Notes: generated by a model from the sequence alone, not told the origin. A stretch of 64,000 nt of DNA from Streptomyces sp. NRRL S-646 (GCF_000720765.1 NZ_JODC01000014.1:1-64000), one strand, 5' to 3'. Counted from the stretch's first letter, positions 27,202 to 37,840 are shown. A program made the numbers and translations.

Positions 27202-28826
27202 ACGGCGGCCTCCTCGGCGCGCGGCTGGATGAGGGCGCGGGCGACCGCGACGCCGTAGAAGAGACCCGAGGCGAGCATCAGGGCGTAGTCGGACGGGCTG
27301 AGCGAGGTGCTCATCCGCCAGACCGCGACCGCGATCCAGGCCACGGCGGTCGTCCCGCTCCAGGCCCACATGCCGATCCACAGGCGGCGCGTCTTGCTGC
27401 CCTTGGCGCCGCCCGCTCCGGTCGGCGTCCAGCCCATCGGGCGGCGGCGCACGGTGTCCCAGACGGCGAAGGCGTGCGCCCAGCCGTACAGGATGCGGGT
27501 GGCCCAGGCCTCCAGGCGGTAGGGGTTGCGGTGCCAGATCGGGTAGATCACGGTCAGGTAGACGACGCTCGGCAGGACCAGGCCGATGTTCGCCAGCTTC
27601 AGCTGCTCGGGGGCCGCCAGCATGATCGTCAGGGCGATGAGCGGGCCGCTGAAGGTCAGCAGTCCGGTCTCGATGTAGTAGACGAATCCGGACAGATAGC
27701 ACAGCCGGCTGACGAAGCGCATCTTCGTGCGCCAGAAGTCCCTGCTGCCGAGCATCGCGAGCGAGGCCATGCACCAGCGGTACTGCTGGCTGTAGAAGGC
27801 GCCCACCGTGTCCGGGCACACCCCGGTGGACAGCGCGACCGGGACATACGTCAGATCCCAGCCGCGGGCGCGCAGTTCGAAGCCCGTGTACATGTCCTCG
27901 GAGTGCTCGACCAGGCTGGTGCCGCCGATCTCGGCCAGGGCGCTGCGCCGGTAGACCGCACAGCTGCCGACACAGATCGAGCCGTCGCTCTTCTGCCGGG
28001 ACACCTGGACGCTGCGGTAGAACAGCTCCTGTACGGCCGCGGCTCCGCGCTCGATCCAGTTCTGCTGGTCCAGGACCCGGAAGAACTGCGGCGACTGCAC
28101 GATGCCGGTGCGCGGCTCGCGGTCCATGTACGGCAGCAGCTCCTGCAGCAGATCCGCACGGGGAGCGAAGTCCGCGTCCAGGATGAGGATGAACTCGCCC
28201 GAGGAGCGCTCGAAGCCGTGCCGCAGATTGCCCGCCTTCTTCATCCATCCCCGGTTGGGCCGCACCAGGTACCGGAAGCCGAAGTCGTCGGCCATCGCGC
28301 CGATCTCCGCGTCGTCGGAGTCGTCCAGCACGATCGGGGTGACCGTCCCCGGGTAGCGCTCGGCCAGCGTGCGCACATGCAGCCAGGTGTTGTGCAGCAC
28401 CTCGATGGGCTCCCCGCACACCGGCAGGAACACGTCGACGTCCGGATACCGCTCCGGCTGCCAGGCCTTGACCAGACGGCGGTGCCCGCGCAGGTCGAAG
28501 CTCGGGGTGAAGGCGTCCAGCCGGAACGAGATCAGAAAGCTCACCACGGACAGCAGCAGGAGCGGGATGTACGCCCAGATCCACGCGCTGGTCGCCGCCG
28601 CCTCCACCTGACTGATCACCAGGCACACGAACCCGACGAGAGAGGAGTACGTCAGCACCCAGGTGTGGCGCCTGACGTACGAGATCTTCTCCCGGTCGTC
28701 GGGAGGGGAGGGCAGCAGCCCCGTCCGTTCATGGCCGGAAAGAGCCTTGCGCGGTTCGGCCCGGCGGCGGCGCTGCGACGGAACCGCCGGGATGCCGCCG
28801 TCGGGCAGGGTGTGCGCGGTGTTCAT
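27198..28826 (-). CDS. Family 2 processive glycosyltransferase (cellulose-synthase-like)
   Basis: This 542-residue membrane protein has two N-terminal spans (about 56-75 and 82-101), a cytoplasmic GT-A domain and several C-terminal spans. All processive GT2 motifs are visible: LDDSDD at 168-172, DAD at 217-219, the catalytic SED near 309-311 and QQYRW at 347-351. It lacks a PilZ domain. It likely polymerises a beta-linked glycan and extrudes it. It leads a minus-strand operon with the GH26-like lipoprotein (overlapping) and the GT-C protein. It differs from the well-known cslA-glxA locus of streptomycetes because no galactose-oxidase gene is present. The polymer is unknown. Confidence 0.88.
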   Translation of the reverse strand: MNTAHTLPDGGIPAVPSQRRRRAEPRKALSGHERTGLLPSPPDDREKISYVRRHTWVLTYSSLVGFVCLVISQVEAAATSAWIWAYIPLLLLSVVSFLISFRLDAFTPSFDLRGHRRLVKAWQPERYPDVDVFLPVCGEPIEVLHNTWLHVRTLAERYPGTVTPIVLDDSDDAEIGAMADDFGFRYLVRPNRGWMKKAGNLRHGFERSSGEFILILDADFAPRADLLQELLPYMDREPRTGIVQSPQFFRVLDQQNWIERGAAAVQELFYRSVQVSRQKSDGSICVGSCAVYRRSALAEIGGTSLVEHSEDMYTGFELRARGWDLTYVPVALSTGVCPDTVGAFYSQQYRWCMASLAMLGSRDFWRTKMRFVSRLCYLSGFVYYIETGLLTFSGPLIALTIMLAAPEQLKLANIGLVLPSVVYLTVIYPIWHRNPYRLEAWATRILYGWAHAFAVWDTVRRRPMGWTPTGAGGAKGSKTRRLWIGMWAWSGTTAVAWIAVAVWRMSTSLSPSDYALMLASGLFYGVAVARALIQPRAEEAAV

Positions 28827-28966
28827 GGGTCGTGCTCCACAAGCGAGCCGGAATGCCGGGGGACAAGGAGGCTCGCCGGAAGCGCGAGTTCGTTGTGAAG
28901 CTTATGTGACTATTCCGCCCCGGTGGGTCTCGGGTTCTTCAAGTCCTGACGTGGGAGCGCGCTCAT

Positions 28967-29740
28967 CTAGAAGAACTCCGCCAGCGCCGGCGCGAGGACG
29001 TTCGGATCCACCATGTGGGTCTGTCCCTCCAGGATTCGATACGTCCCCTGGGGTGCCGTTTCGGCCACCACCCGGGCGGCCTCGCGCATCCAGGCGGGGC
29101 TCGCGCTGCCCGCAAGGGACAGAACGGGCACATCGATCCCGGCCAGCCGGTCCCGCGGCACCAGACCGTCCCCCATCACGGCGTTGTCGTACGCCAGGCT
29201 CGGCGCGATCGCCTCCATGCCGGACCACATGGGGGAATTGCGGGCGCCCTGGATCATCTCCTCGGCCAGCCCGGTCAGCCTGAGGAACAGCTCGACCGCG
29301 TCCCCGCGCCGGCCCTGCCCGAGCGCCTCGTCGAGCTGCTCGGTGTACTCCGCGCGCTCCTTCGCGCCGCCCTCGTACACCGCGAACGGCACCTCGTACA
29401 CGGCGACCCGACGGACCGGCAGCCCGCTCGCGGCCGCCTCCAGGACCAGCGCGCCGCCCGACGAGATGCCGTACAGCGAGGCCTCGCCGCCCACCGCGTC
29501 GATGAGCGCGGCGAGATCCTCGACCTCGCGGGCCACTGAGTACGGCAGGGTGTCCCCGCTCTCGCCGCGGCCCCGGCGGTCGTAGGAGACGACGCTGAAA
29601 CGGCCGGCGAGCGGCCCGGCGAGGGGTGCGACGGTGGCGCCCGTCGACATCGCTCCGCTGACGAGGATGACCGCGGGCCCCTGCCCGGTGCGTTGATACG
29701 CGAGGGAGGTGCCGTCGTGCGAAATGGTCTTCTTGTCCAT
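28967..29740 (-). CDS. Alpha/beta hydrolase
   Basis: This 257-residue soluble hydrolase has the standard fold markers: oxyanion region ILVSGAMSTG, SYDRRGRGESGD, the nucleophile elbow GISSGG with S93, and the catalytic histidine in EGQTHMVDP near residue 243. There is no signal or membrane segment. It has the look of the common small actinobacterial hydrolases whose substrates cannot be told from sequence. It lies 140 bases beyond the GT2 start on the same strand and about 60 bases downstream of the DUF427 gene, so it might be cotranscribed with DUF427. Confidence 0.85.
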   Translation of the reverse strand: MDKKTISHDGTSLAYQRTGQGPAVILVSGAMSTGATVAPLAGPLAGRFSVVSYDRRGRGESGDTLPYSVAREVEDLAALIDAVGGEASLYGISSGGALVLEAAASGLPVRRVAVYEVPFAVYEGGAKERAEYTEQLDEALGQGRRGDAVELFLRLTGLAEEMIQGARNSPMWSGMEAIAPSLAYDNAVMGDGLVPRDRLAGIDVPVLSLAGSASPAWMREAARVVAETAPQGTYRILEGQTHMVDPNVLAPALAEFF

Positions 29741-29799
29741 GCCTGTGGAGACTGCCCCAAGGCAGGGAAATAATCGCCCTTACGCGCTGAAGACCTCGC

Positions 29800-30123
29800 T
29801 CACGACACCTCGACTTCGTAGAAGCAGAGGTGGTCCTTGATCTCGGCGACCGCGGGCTTGGGCTCGGGGTAGGACCACACCAGGTCCGCCGCGTCCGGCA
29901 GCGACCAGTAGCTCGCGGTGCCCTTGAAGGGGCAGTAGGTGTGGGTGTCGGACGGGGTCAGCAGATCGAGCCGTACGTCCTCGGCGGGGAGGTAGTACCG
30001 CGGCGGACAGCCCGTCTCCCGCAGTACGAGGGGCCGTTCGCTCTCCGCCAGGACCTGCTCGCCGTGCACCACGCGCACGTGCCGGTTGCCTTGCTCGATG
30101 GTGATCGTGTGTCCTTCGGCCAT
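29800..30123 (-). CDS. DUF427 domain protein
   Basis: This 107-residue cytoplasmic protein is a single DUF427 domain: HVRVVHGEQVLAESERPLVL, then the PPRYYLPAEDVRLDLL strand, the conserved THTYCPFKGTASYWSL and the closing DHLCFYEVEVS. The family forms small barrels of unknown function. The ATG at 30123 is 50 bases from the divergent LOG-like gene, sharing a short promoter region. Confidence 0.88.
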   Translation of the reverse strand: MAEGHTITIEQGNRHVRVVHGEQVLAESERPLVLRETGCPPRYYLPAEDVRLDLLTPSDTHTYCPFKGTASYWSLPDAADLVWSYPEPKPAVAEIKDHLCFYEVEVS

Positions 30124-30173
30124 ACCGGAAAAGCATTCGCCGAGGCCCTTTTCTTCCCGCGTACGGTGAGGGC

Positions 30174-30713
30174 ATGCGAATCTGCGTCTTCCTCTCCGCC
30201 GCCGACCTCGACGACCGCTACACGCGCCCCGCGCGCGAGTTCGCGAAACTGCTGGGCAAGGGCGGGCACACGCTCGTCTGGGGCGGTTCGGACGTCGGCC
30301 TGATGAAGGTGGTCGCCGACGGCGTGCAGGAGGCCGGAGGACGGCTGTGCGGGGTCTCCGTGGGCTTCCTGGCGGCCAAGGCGCGGCAGGGCGCGGACGA
30401 GATGGTGGTCGCCCGTGACCTCGCCGAGCGGAAGAAGCTGCTCCTGGAGAAGGCCGACGCGGTGGTGATCATGGTCGGCGGGACGGGAACCCTGGACGAA
30501 GCCACCGAGATCCTGGAACTGAAGAAGCACGGCCACACCGACAAGCCGGTCGTCCTGCTCAACACCGCGGGCTTCTACGACGGCCTCAAGGAGCAGTTCC
30601 GGCGCATGGAGGACGAGGGGTTCCTGCCCCGGCCCCTCACCGACCTGGTGTTCTTCGCGGAGGAGCCGGTGGGTGCGCTGGCCTTCCTGGAGGAGAGCCA
30701 GGGCGTCGAGTGA
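30174..30713 (+). CDS. LOG/TIGR00730-family protein (nucleotide phosphoribohydrolase-like)
   Basis: This 179-residue Rossmann-like protein belongs to the LOG family, some of which release cytokinin bases from their ribotides. The early GHTLVWGGSDVGLM motif binds the nucleotide, ERKKLLLEKADA matches the conserved Arg segment, and VGGTGTLDEATEILE is the catalytic signature. The usual motif begins with Pro (PGGxGTxxE); here it is Val at residue 101, a visible deviation. Length is slightly short but in range. The final codons are repeated 148 bases downstream (see repeats). The substrate is uncertain. Confidence 0.82.
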   Translation: MRICVFLSAADLDDRYTRPAREFAKLLGKGGHTLVWGGSDVGLMKVVADGVQEAGGRLCGVSVGFLAAKARQGADEMVVARDLAERKKLLLEKADAVVIMVGGTGTLDEATEILELKKHGHTDKPVVLLNTAGFYDGLKEQFRRMEDEGFLPRPLTDLVFFAEEPVGALAFLEESQGVE

Positions 30714-30881
30714 GGCGGTCATGATGCGGGCGGGGGAGCTGGGCGAGTGTCGTGCGGCTGGCGGCTGGCGGCTGGCGGCTGGCGGCTGGCGGCGGGTGCG
30801 GGCGGGGCCTCGTGCGGATGTTCGCGGGTGCGAGCGGGGAAACGGGGCGGGCGTCGAGTGAGGCGGTCATGATGCGGGCGG
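30701..30881. repeat. 33-bp direct repeat duplicating the end of the LOG-like gene
   Basis: Bases 30701-30733 (GGCGTCGAGTGAGGCGGTCA onward, including the TGA stop) recur exactly at 30849-30881, an offset of 148. Similarity fades gradually beyond both copies. It looks like a local tandem duplication that captured the gene's 3' end. Confidence 0.8.
30754..30795. repeat. Heptanucleotide tandem repeat
   Basis: Five exact copies of GCGGCTG (30754-30788) are followed by one variant, GCGGCGG. The tract is intergenic, between the LOG-like and SDR genes, and lies inside the 148-base duplicated interval. Copy number may vary by slippage; no coding role is seen. Confidence 0.85.
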
Positions 30882-30924
30882 CGGAACAGGGCGGGGCGTT
30901 GCGCGGACGCCGGCAGGTGCGAGC

Positions 30925-31623
30925 ATGGCGGGCATGGCTACCCATGTGATCACCGGAGCGGGCTCCGGCATCGGCGCGGCCGTCGCCCGCCGCCTCCACG
31001 CGCGCGGGGACGAACTCGTCCTGCACGCGCGCGACGCGGGCCGCGCGAAGGAACTCGCGGCGGAGTTTCCCGGTGCGAGGACGCTGGTCGGCGACCTGGC
31101 CGACCCGGACAAGCTGTCCTGGGCCTTCTCGCACCAGACGCTGCCGGACCGCGTCGACTCCCTGCTCCACATCGCCGGCGTCGTCGACCTGGGCCCGGTG
31201 GGCGAGCTCACCCCGAAGTCCTGGCGCCACCAGCTCAACGTCAACCTGATCGCCCCGGCCGAGCTGACCCGCCACTTCCTGCCCCAACTCCGCGCCGCAC
31301 GCGGCCAGGTGATCTTCGTCAACTCCGGAGCGGGCCTGAACGCCCACGCCGACTGGTCCGCCTACGCGGCCTCGAAGCACGGCCTGAAGGCCCTGGCGGA
31401 CTCGCTGCGGCACGAGGAGCACGGCAACGGCGTCCGCGTCACCTCGGTCTACCCAGGCCGCACGGCCAGCCCCATGCAGGCCAAGGTCCACCAGCAGGAG
31501 GGCAAGGAGTACGACGCGTCGAAGTGGATCGATCCGGAGTCGGTCGCGACGACGATCCTGACGGCGGTCGACCTGCCGCGGGACGCGGAGATCAATGACC
31601 TGACGGTGCGCCCGGGCAGGTGA
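30925..31623 (+). CDS. Short-chain dehydrogenase/reductase
   Basis: This 232-residue SDR has the nucleotide motif ITGAGSGIGAAVARR near residue 10. The catalytic residues are Ser134 in FVNSGAGL, Tyr147 and Lys151 (SAYAASKHGLKA), and the HIAGV segment stands in for the usual NNAG. It is an NAD(P)-dependent oxidoreductase of unknown substrate. Two ATG codons, at 30925 and 30934, could start it; the second gives the family-like MATHVITG start. It is flanked upstream by the repeat region and downstream by a paired GC-rich repeat. Confidence 0.85.
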   Translation: MAGMATHVITGAGSGIGAAVARRLHARGDELVLHARDAGRAKELAAEFPGARTLVGDLADPDKLSWAFSHQTLPDRVDSLLHIAGVVDLGPVGELTPKSWRHQLNVNLIAPAELTRHFLPQLRAARGQVIFVNSGAGLNAHADWSAYAASKHGLKALADSLRHEEHGNGVRVTSVYPGRTASPMQAKVHQQEGKEYDASKWIDPESVATTILTAVDLPRDAEINDLTVRPGR

Positions 31624-31632
31624 CGGAACTCT

Positions 31633-31808
31633 TTCGCCCCCGCCGCCCCTTCCCATTCCCGTCCCTGGGGGCTGCGCCCCCAGACCCCCGCTTTCGGCCT
31701 GAACGGCCTCGTCCTCAAACGCCGGACGGGCTGAGAATCAGCCCCTCCGGCGTTTGAGGAGCGGGGGTCCGGGGGCCGGCCCCCGGGTCGGGACGGGTAG
31801 GGGCGGCG
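31633..31808. repeat. Head-to-head pair of dispersed GC-rich repeats with a 23-bp stem
   Basis: Two copies of the dispersed repeat face each other: one from CGCCCCCGCCGCCCCTTCCC rightward, one reading leftward from GGGGCGGCGGGGGCGAG. Their cores meet at 31712-31734 and 31738-31760, forming a 23-bp stem with one mismatch and a 3-base loop. It probably acts as a two-way transcription barrier between the SDR and MetE-like genes. Confidence 0.8.
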
Positions 31809-31833
31809 GGGGCGAGAAACATAGGCTTCCCGT

Positions 31834-32835
31834 GTGAACGCACACCTTTCCTTCGGCCCCGCCACCGGTATCGGATCCATGCCCGGCGGCGACGCCCGCG
31901 AGGCGGCCAAGACCGTCACCGGGACCTTCGAGGACTTCCCCTTCCTGCCCGAGCTGCCGACCCGCGGCCCCGGCGCCGACATGATCGGCAGAACCGCAGG
32001 CATGCTCGTGGAGCTGTACGCGCGCGTGGAGCCCAGCGGCTGGCGCATCGGCGACCGCCCGGGCCGCGACACCAAGCGCGCACGCTCGTGGCTCGGCGAA
32101 GACCTCGACGCACTGGAGGAGTTCACGCAGGGCTACGAGGGCCCGCTGAAGCTGCAGGCGGTCGGCCCCTGGACCCTCGCCGCCGGCCTGGAGCTGAAGA
32201 ACGGAGAGGCGGCCCTCTCCGACCCCGGCGCCTGCCGCGACCTGGCCGCCTCGCTCGCGGAGGGACTCCGGCTGCACCTGGCGGAGGTGCAGCGACGCAT
32301 CCCCGGCGCCCACCTCGTCCTCCAGCTCGACGAGCCCTCCCTCACCGCCGTACTCCGCGGCCGGGTGAAGTCCGCCAGCGGCTACCGCACCCACCGGGCC
32401 GTCGACCGCCAGCTCGTCGAGGCCGTCCTCCGCGATGTCGTCGGGGTTCACAGCGACGGCCCCACCGTGGTCCACTCCTGCGCACCGGACGTCCCGTTCG
32501 CCCTGCTGCGAAGGGCGGGCGCGGCAGCGGTCTCCTTCGACTTCTCGCTCCTCACCGAGCGTGACGACGACACGATCGGAGAGGCGGTGGAAGCGGGTAT
32601 CCGGCTCTTCGCAGGTGTCGTACCGGGCACGGACGGCCCATTGTCAGACCCTGCCGGTAGCGTCATGGGTGTCAGGACGCTGTGGCGCAGGCTGGGGCTG
32701 CAACCGGGACTTCTCGCGGAGGCGGTCACGGTCACGCCGTCGTGCGGACTCGCGGGGGCCTCCCCGGACTACGCACGCAAGGCCCTCGCCCACTGCGTCC
32801 GGGCGGCGAGATCCCTCGCGGACAACCCAGAGTAA
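31834..32835 (+). CDS. Core-MetE-like methionine synthase family protein (UROD/MetE-like barrel)
   Basis: This 333-residue protein matches only the C-terminal catalytic barrel of cobalamin-independent methionine synthase. Candidate zinc ligands are H214 and C216 in VVHSCAPD and C304 in PSCGLAGAS, in the order seen in MetE, and LVLQLDEPSL is the conserved strand. The N-terminal folate-binding half of the 750-residue enzyme is absent. Short core-MetE proteins can act with other methyl donors; the actinobacterial version's donor is not established to my knowledge. It starts at a GTG and lies 15 bases upstream of ligA, so they are probably cotranscribed. Confidence 0.78.
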   Translation: MNAHLSFGPATGIGSMPGGDAREAAKTVTGTFEDFPFLPELPTRGPGADMIGRTAGMLVELYARVEPSGWRIGDRPGRDTKRARSWLGEDLDALEEFTQGYEGPLKLQAVGPWTLAAGLELKNGEAALSDPGACRDLAASLAEGLRLHLAEVQRRIPGAHLVLQLDEPSLTAVLRGRVKSASGYRTHRAVDRQLVEAVLRDVVGVHSDGPTVVHSCAPDVPFALLRRAGAAAVSFDFSLLTERDDDTIGEAVEAGIRLFAGVVPGTDGPLSDPAGSVMGVRTLWRRLGLQPGLLAEAVTVTPSCGLAGASPDYARKALAHCVRAARSLADNPE

Positions 32836-35043
<2,208 letters not shown>

Positions 35044-35192
35044 CGATTGAAGGCCACCCGATCGGCGCATACCAGATGCATACGGGTGGCCGGGGTGCAT
35101 TCGGGCAACCGTCTACGACCGCTGCCCGTGGAAGCCTTCTGCGGCCTACTGTTGAGGTGTGCACCTGCCGTGCCCAGCTGCGGTTGGGGCAA

Positions 35193-35217
35193 CCCCTTGC
35201 TCTTGACGAGCAAGGGG
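35193..35217 (+). terminator. Hairpin downstream of ligA
   Basis: A perfect 10-bp stem CCCCTTGCTC / GAGCAAGGGG has a 5-base loop and is followed shortly by GGGTTTTCC. It lies 150 bases after ligA and 85 bases before rmdB. It is a probable terminator; the surrounding 259-base gap holds no gene I can support. Confidence 0.65.
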
Positions 35218-35302
35218 AAGGGTTTTCCAACGCGGTGCCGTTGACGGATGTCGGGCAACGGGCCGCGTGGCGTGGGCACCGCCGGCTGTGAGAGGGACGG
35301 GA

Positions 35303-37549
35303 ATGGAACCGACCGAGAGCGCCGCCCCTGACTCACGGCTGCGCCTGCGCCGGATCACCGGCGTATGGCGGGCGAGCCGACGGGCCGGGCGGCCTTCGGA
35401 GCGTCCGGGTGCGGAGGGGCGCGCCACCGGACAGTACACCGTGTCGGACGGGCGCGCCCCGCACCTCACCGCCGACCACCCTCCCGGACTGCCGGATCCC
35501 GAACACGAACGGCACATGTCCTGGCCCGCGCTGCCGGCGGCGGTCGTCGCGGCGGCGGCCTTCGTCCTCGGCGCCGGCTTCTACCGGGGGTTCACGGGGA
35601 CCCACGCGCTCTTCCCGCCCGGCACCGTCGGCTGGTCCTTCGCCGTACTGACCGGCATCATCGTCGGCCACCTGGTCATGCTCGGCCGCTCCCGCTGGTG
35701 GGGCGGCACCGGCTCCGGCGCCGCCCTCACCCTCGCCGTCCTGCTGCTGTACGGCTGGGTGCCCGCCGGAATGGTCAGCCTCACCGTCGTCGTGCTGGTC
35801 GGCATAGCCCGGCGCAACCGCTGGCGCCAGGGCGTGCTGCACGGCTCGGTGGACATCCTCGGCATCGGAGCGGGAGCCCTGGTGCTGGGCGCCTTCGGAC
35901 GTGTGCCGTCCGTGGAGAAGCCCTGGAACCCCGACACCTGGACCCTCTACACCGCGCCCGAAGTGATGCTGGTCGCCGTCGCGTACCTCCTGGTCACCCG
36001 CACGCTCCTCTGGTATCTGCACGCCCCGCGCCACGGTGGTCTGCCCACCGTCGCCCGCACCGCCCTGGCCAGACAGGGCCTGGTCGCGGTCGCGCTGCTC
36101 GGCATCGCCCCGCTGGTCTGCGTGGTCGCCGTCGCCGAGCCGGTGCTGCTGCCGCTGTTCGCCATCCCGCTGATCGCCCTCGACTCCACCCTGTGGATAG
36201 CCCGCGCCCGGGCCGAGGAGCAGCTGCGCGACCCGCTGACCGGGCTGCCCAACCGGCAGTGGCTGCTTGAGCGCATCTGGACCGCGCTGGACGACGCCGA
36301 ACGCATCGGCGCCCGCGCCGCCCTGATGGTGATCGACCTGGACCGCTTCCGCTCGGTCAACGACACCCTGGGGCATCTCGCCGGTGACCGGCTGCTCCTG
36401 CAGATAGCCGACCGGCTGCGCCTCGCGCTCCCGCGGGGAGCGGAGGCCGCTCGGCTCGGCGGCGACGAGTTCGCCGTTTTACTGCCGGTGGCCGACTCCA
36501 CGACCTCCGCGACCCGGGTCGCCCGGGGCCTCGTCGCCGCTCTCAGCTCCCCGCTCGACCTCGACGGGCTCACCCTCGTCCTGGAGGCCAGCGCGGGTGT
36601 CGCCGTCTTCCCGGACCACGCGCTGGATGCCGAGGGGCTGCTGCGGCGGGCGGACGTGGCGATGTACCAGGCGAAGCGGGACCGTACGGGCGTCGAGGTG
36701 TACGAGTCCAAGCGGGACTCGAACACACCGGACCGGCTCGGCCTGCTGGGCGATCTGCGCCGGGCGCTGGACGCGAAGGAGGTGGAGCTGCACTACCAGC
36801 CCAAGGTTCAATTCGACGGACAGGTCGCCGGTCTTGAGGCCCTGGTCCGGTGGGTGCATCCCGAGCGCGGGAAGGTGCCGCCGGACGAGTTCATAGCGAT
36901 CGCCGAGTCGTCGGGGCTGATGCCCCATCTCACGGAGTACGTCCTGGATACGGCGCTGGCCCAGGTGGCCAGGTGGCGGGCCCAGGGCCTGCATGTGCCG
37001 GTCGCGGTCAACGTCTCCCCGCGTGACGTCCACACCCCCGGTTTCGCCGGCTCCGTCGCCGCCCGGCTCGCCCGGCACGGGGTCCCGGCGGGAGCGCTCC
37101 AGCTGGAGATAACGGAACACGTCCTGCTCGAGGACCCCCAGCGCGCCGCCGACACACTGGCCGGACTGACCGGGCACGGCGTGAAGATGTCACTGGACGA
37201 CTTCGGAACCGGCTACTCCTCCCTGGTGCATCTGCGGCGGCTGCCGGTGAGCGAGCTGAAGATCGACCGCTCCTTCGTGGCCCGCCTCGCCGTCGACGCG
37301 GAGGACGCGGAGATCGTCCGCTGCACGGTCGACCTCGCCCATTCCCTCGGTCTGCTGGTCGTCGCGGAGGGCGTCGAGGACGACGAGACCTGGGAGCGGC
37401 TGCGTGACCTCGGCTGCGACGCCGTACAGGGATGGCTGGTCGCAGCCGCGATGCCCGCGGAGGAGACGACGGCGTGGCTGCGGGCACGGGGCTCGCGGGG
37501 ATGGCAGCGGCCTCGCGCGGCCCTGCCTGCCGCGGCCACAGACGAGTAG
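35303..37549 (+). CDS. rmdB: Membrane GGDEF-EAL protein, RmdB-like c-di-GMP phosphodiesterase
   Basis: This 748-residue protein has a hydrophilic start, a membrane domain with about six spans (residues about 75-300), a GGDEF domain with intact GGDEF at 386-390, and an EAL domain with intact EAL at 512-514. LDDFGTGYSSL, LKIDRSFV and VVAEGVED supply the usual metal and catalytic residues, so phosphodiesterase activity is expected. The RxxD inhibitory site before GGDEF is not present. Its position directly after ligA matches S. coelicolor rmdB (SCO5495, from memory), a phosphodiesterase needed for normal development. I chose the ATG at 35303 with a GAGAGGGA site over an upstream start. Confidence 0.9.
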   Translation: MEPTESAAPDSRLRLRRITGVWRASRRAGRPSERPGAEGRATGQYTVSDGRAPHLTADHPPGLPDPEHERHMSWPALPAAVVAAAAFVLGAGFYRGFTGTHALFPPGTVGWSFAVLTGIIVGHLVMLGRSRWWGGTGSGAALTLAVLLLYGWVPAGMVSLTVVVLVGIARRNRWRQGVLHGSVDILGIGAGALVLGAFGRVPSVEKPWNPDTWTLYTAPEVMLVAVAYLLVTRTLLWYLHAPRHGGLPTVARTALARQGLVAVALLGIAPLVCVVAVAEPVLLPLFAIPLIALDSTLWIARARAEEQLRDPLTGLPNRQWLLERIWTALDDAERIGARAALMVIDLDRFRSVNDTLGHLAGDRLLLQIADRLRLALPRGAEAARLGGDEFAVLLPVADSTTSATRVARGLVAALSSPLDLDGLTLVLEASAGVAVFPDHALDAEGLLRRADVAMYQAKRDRTGVEVYESKRDSNTPDRLGLLGDLRRALDAKEVELHYQPKVQFDGQVAGLEALVRWVHPERGKVPPDEFIAIAESSGLMPHLTEYVLDTALAQVARWRAQGLHVPVAVNVSPRDVHTPGFAGSVAARLARHGVPAGALQLEITEHVLLEDPQRAADTLAGLTGHGVKMSLDDFGTGYSSLVHLRRLPVSELKIDRSFVARLAVDAEDAEIVRCTVDLAHSLGLLVVAEGVEDDETWERLRDLGCDAVQGWLVAAAMPAEETTAWLRARGSRGWQRPRAALPAAATDE

Positions 37550-37607
37550 TTCGCCCACCGACCCGTCGGCCCACCCGCGCGGGCCGACGGGCCCGGCTGT
37601 GTGCCGT

Positions 37608-37769
37608 GCTGCCGACAGCAGTTCGACGGGCGGGGCGCTCTCCACCCAGCGCGTCACCCTCACCGGCGGCGCTGACGGCGCCAAACCGCACTGGCACAAC
37701 AACTCCGCCGAGATGTTCTTCCTGCTCGACCACTTCCTGAAGAGCGAGGCCTGGGACGGGCGTCGCTGA
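37608..37769 (+). pseudogene. Cupin-domain protein remnant
   Basis: The frame ending at the TGA 37767-37769 encodes STGGALSTQRVTLTGGADGA, then KPHWHNNSAEMFFLLD, a clear cupin beginning with metal-binding-type histidines (HWH), then a short unrelated end (HFLKSEAWDGRR). The rest of the barrel, about 70-100 residues, is missing and there is no sensible start upstream, where the frame only reads antisense-like DNA of rmdB. It is best called a truncated pseudogene. It occupies part of the 507-base gap between rmdB and gatC. Confidence 0.65.
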
Positions 37770-37840
37770 CCTGCCGTCGGCCCCATGGGCGTAGGGTCCG
37801 GGAAACCGTTTCACGGTCACTGGGCCCCGCCCCATAGGAT

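Noticed and set aside
30754..30795. Heptamer tandem repeat as a CRISPR-like array
   Set aside because: The units are directly adjacent without spacers and too short; it is simple-sequence DNA.
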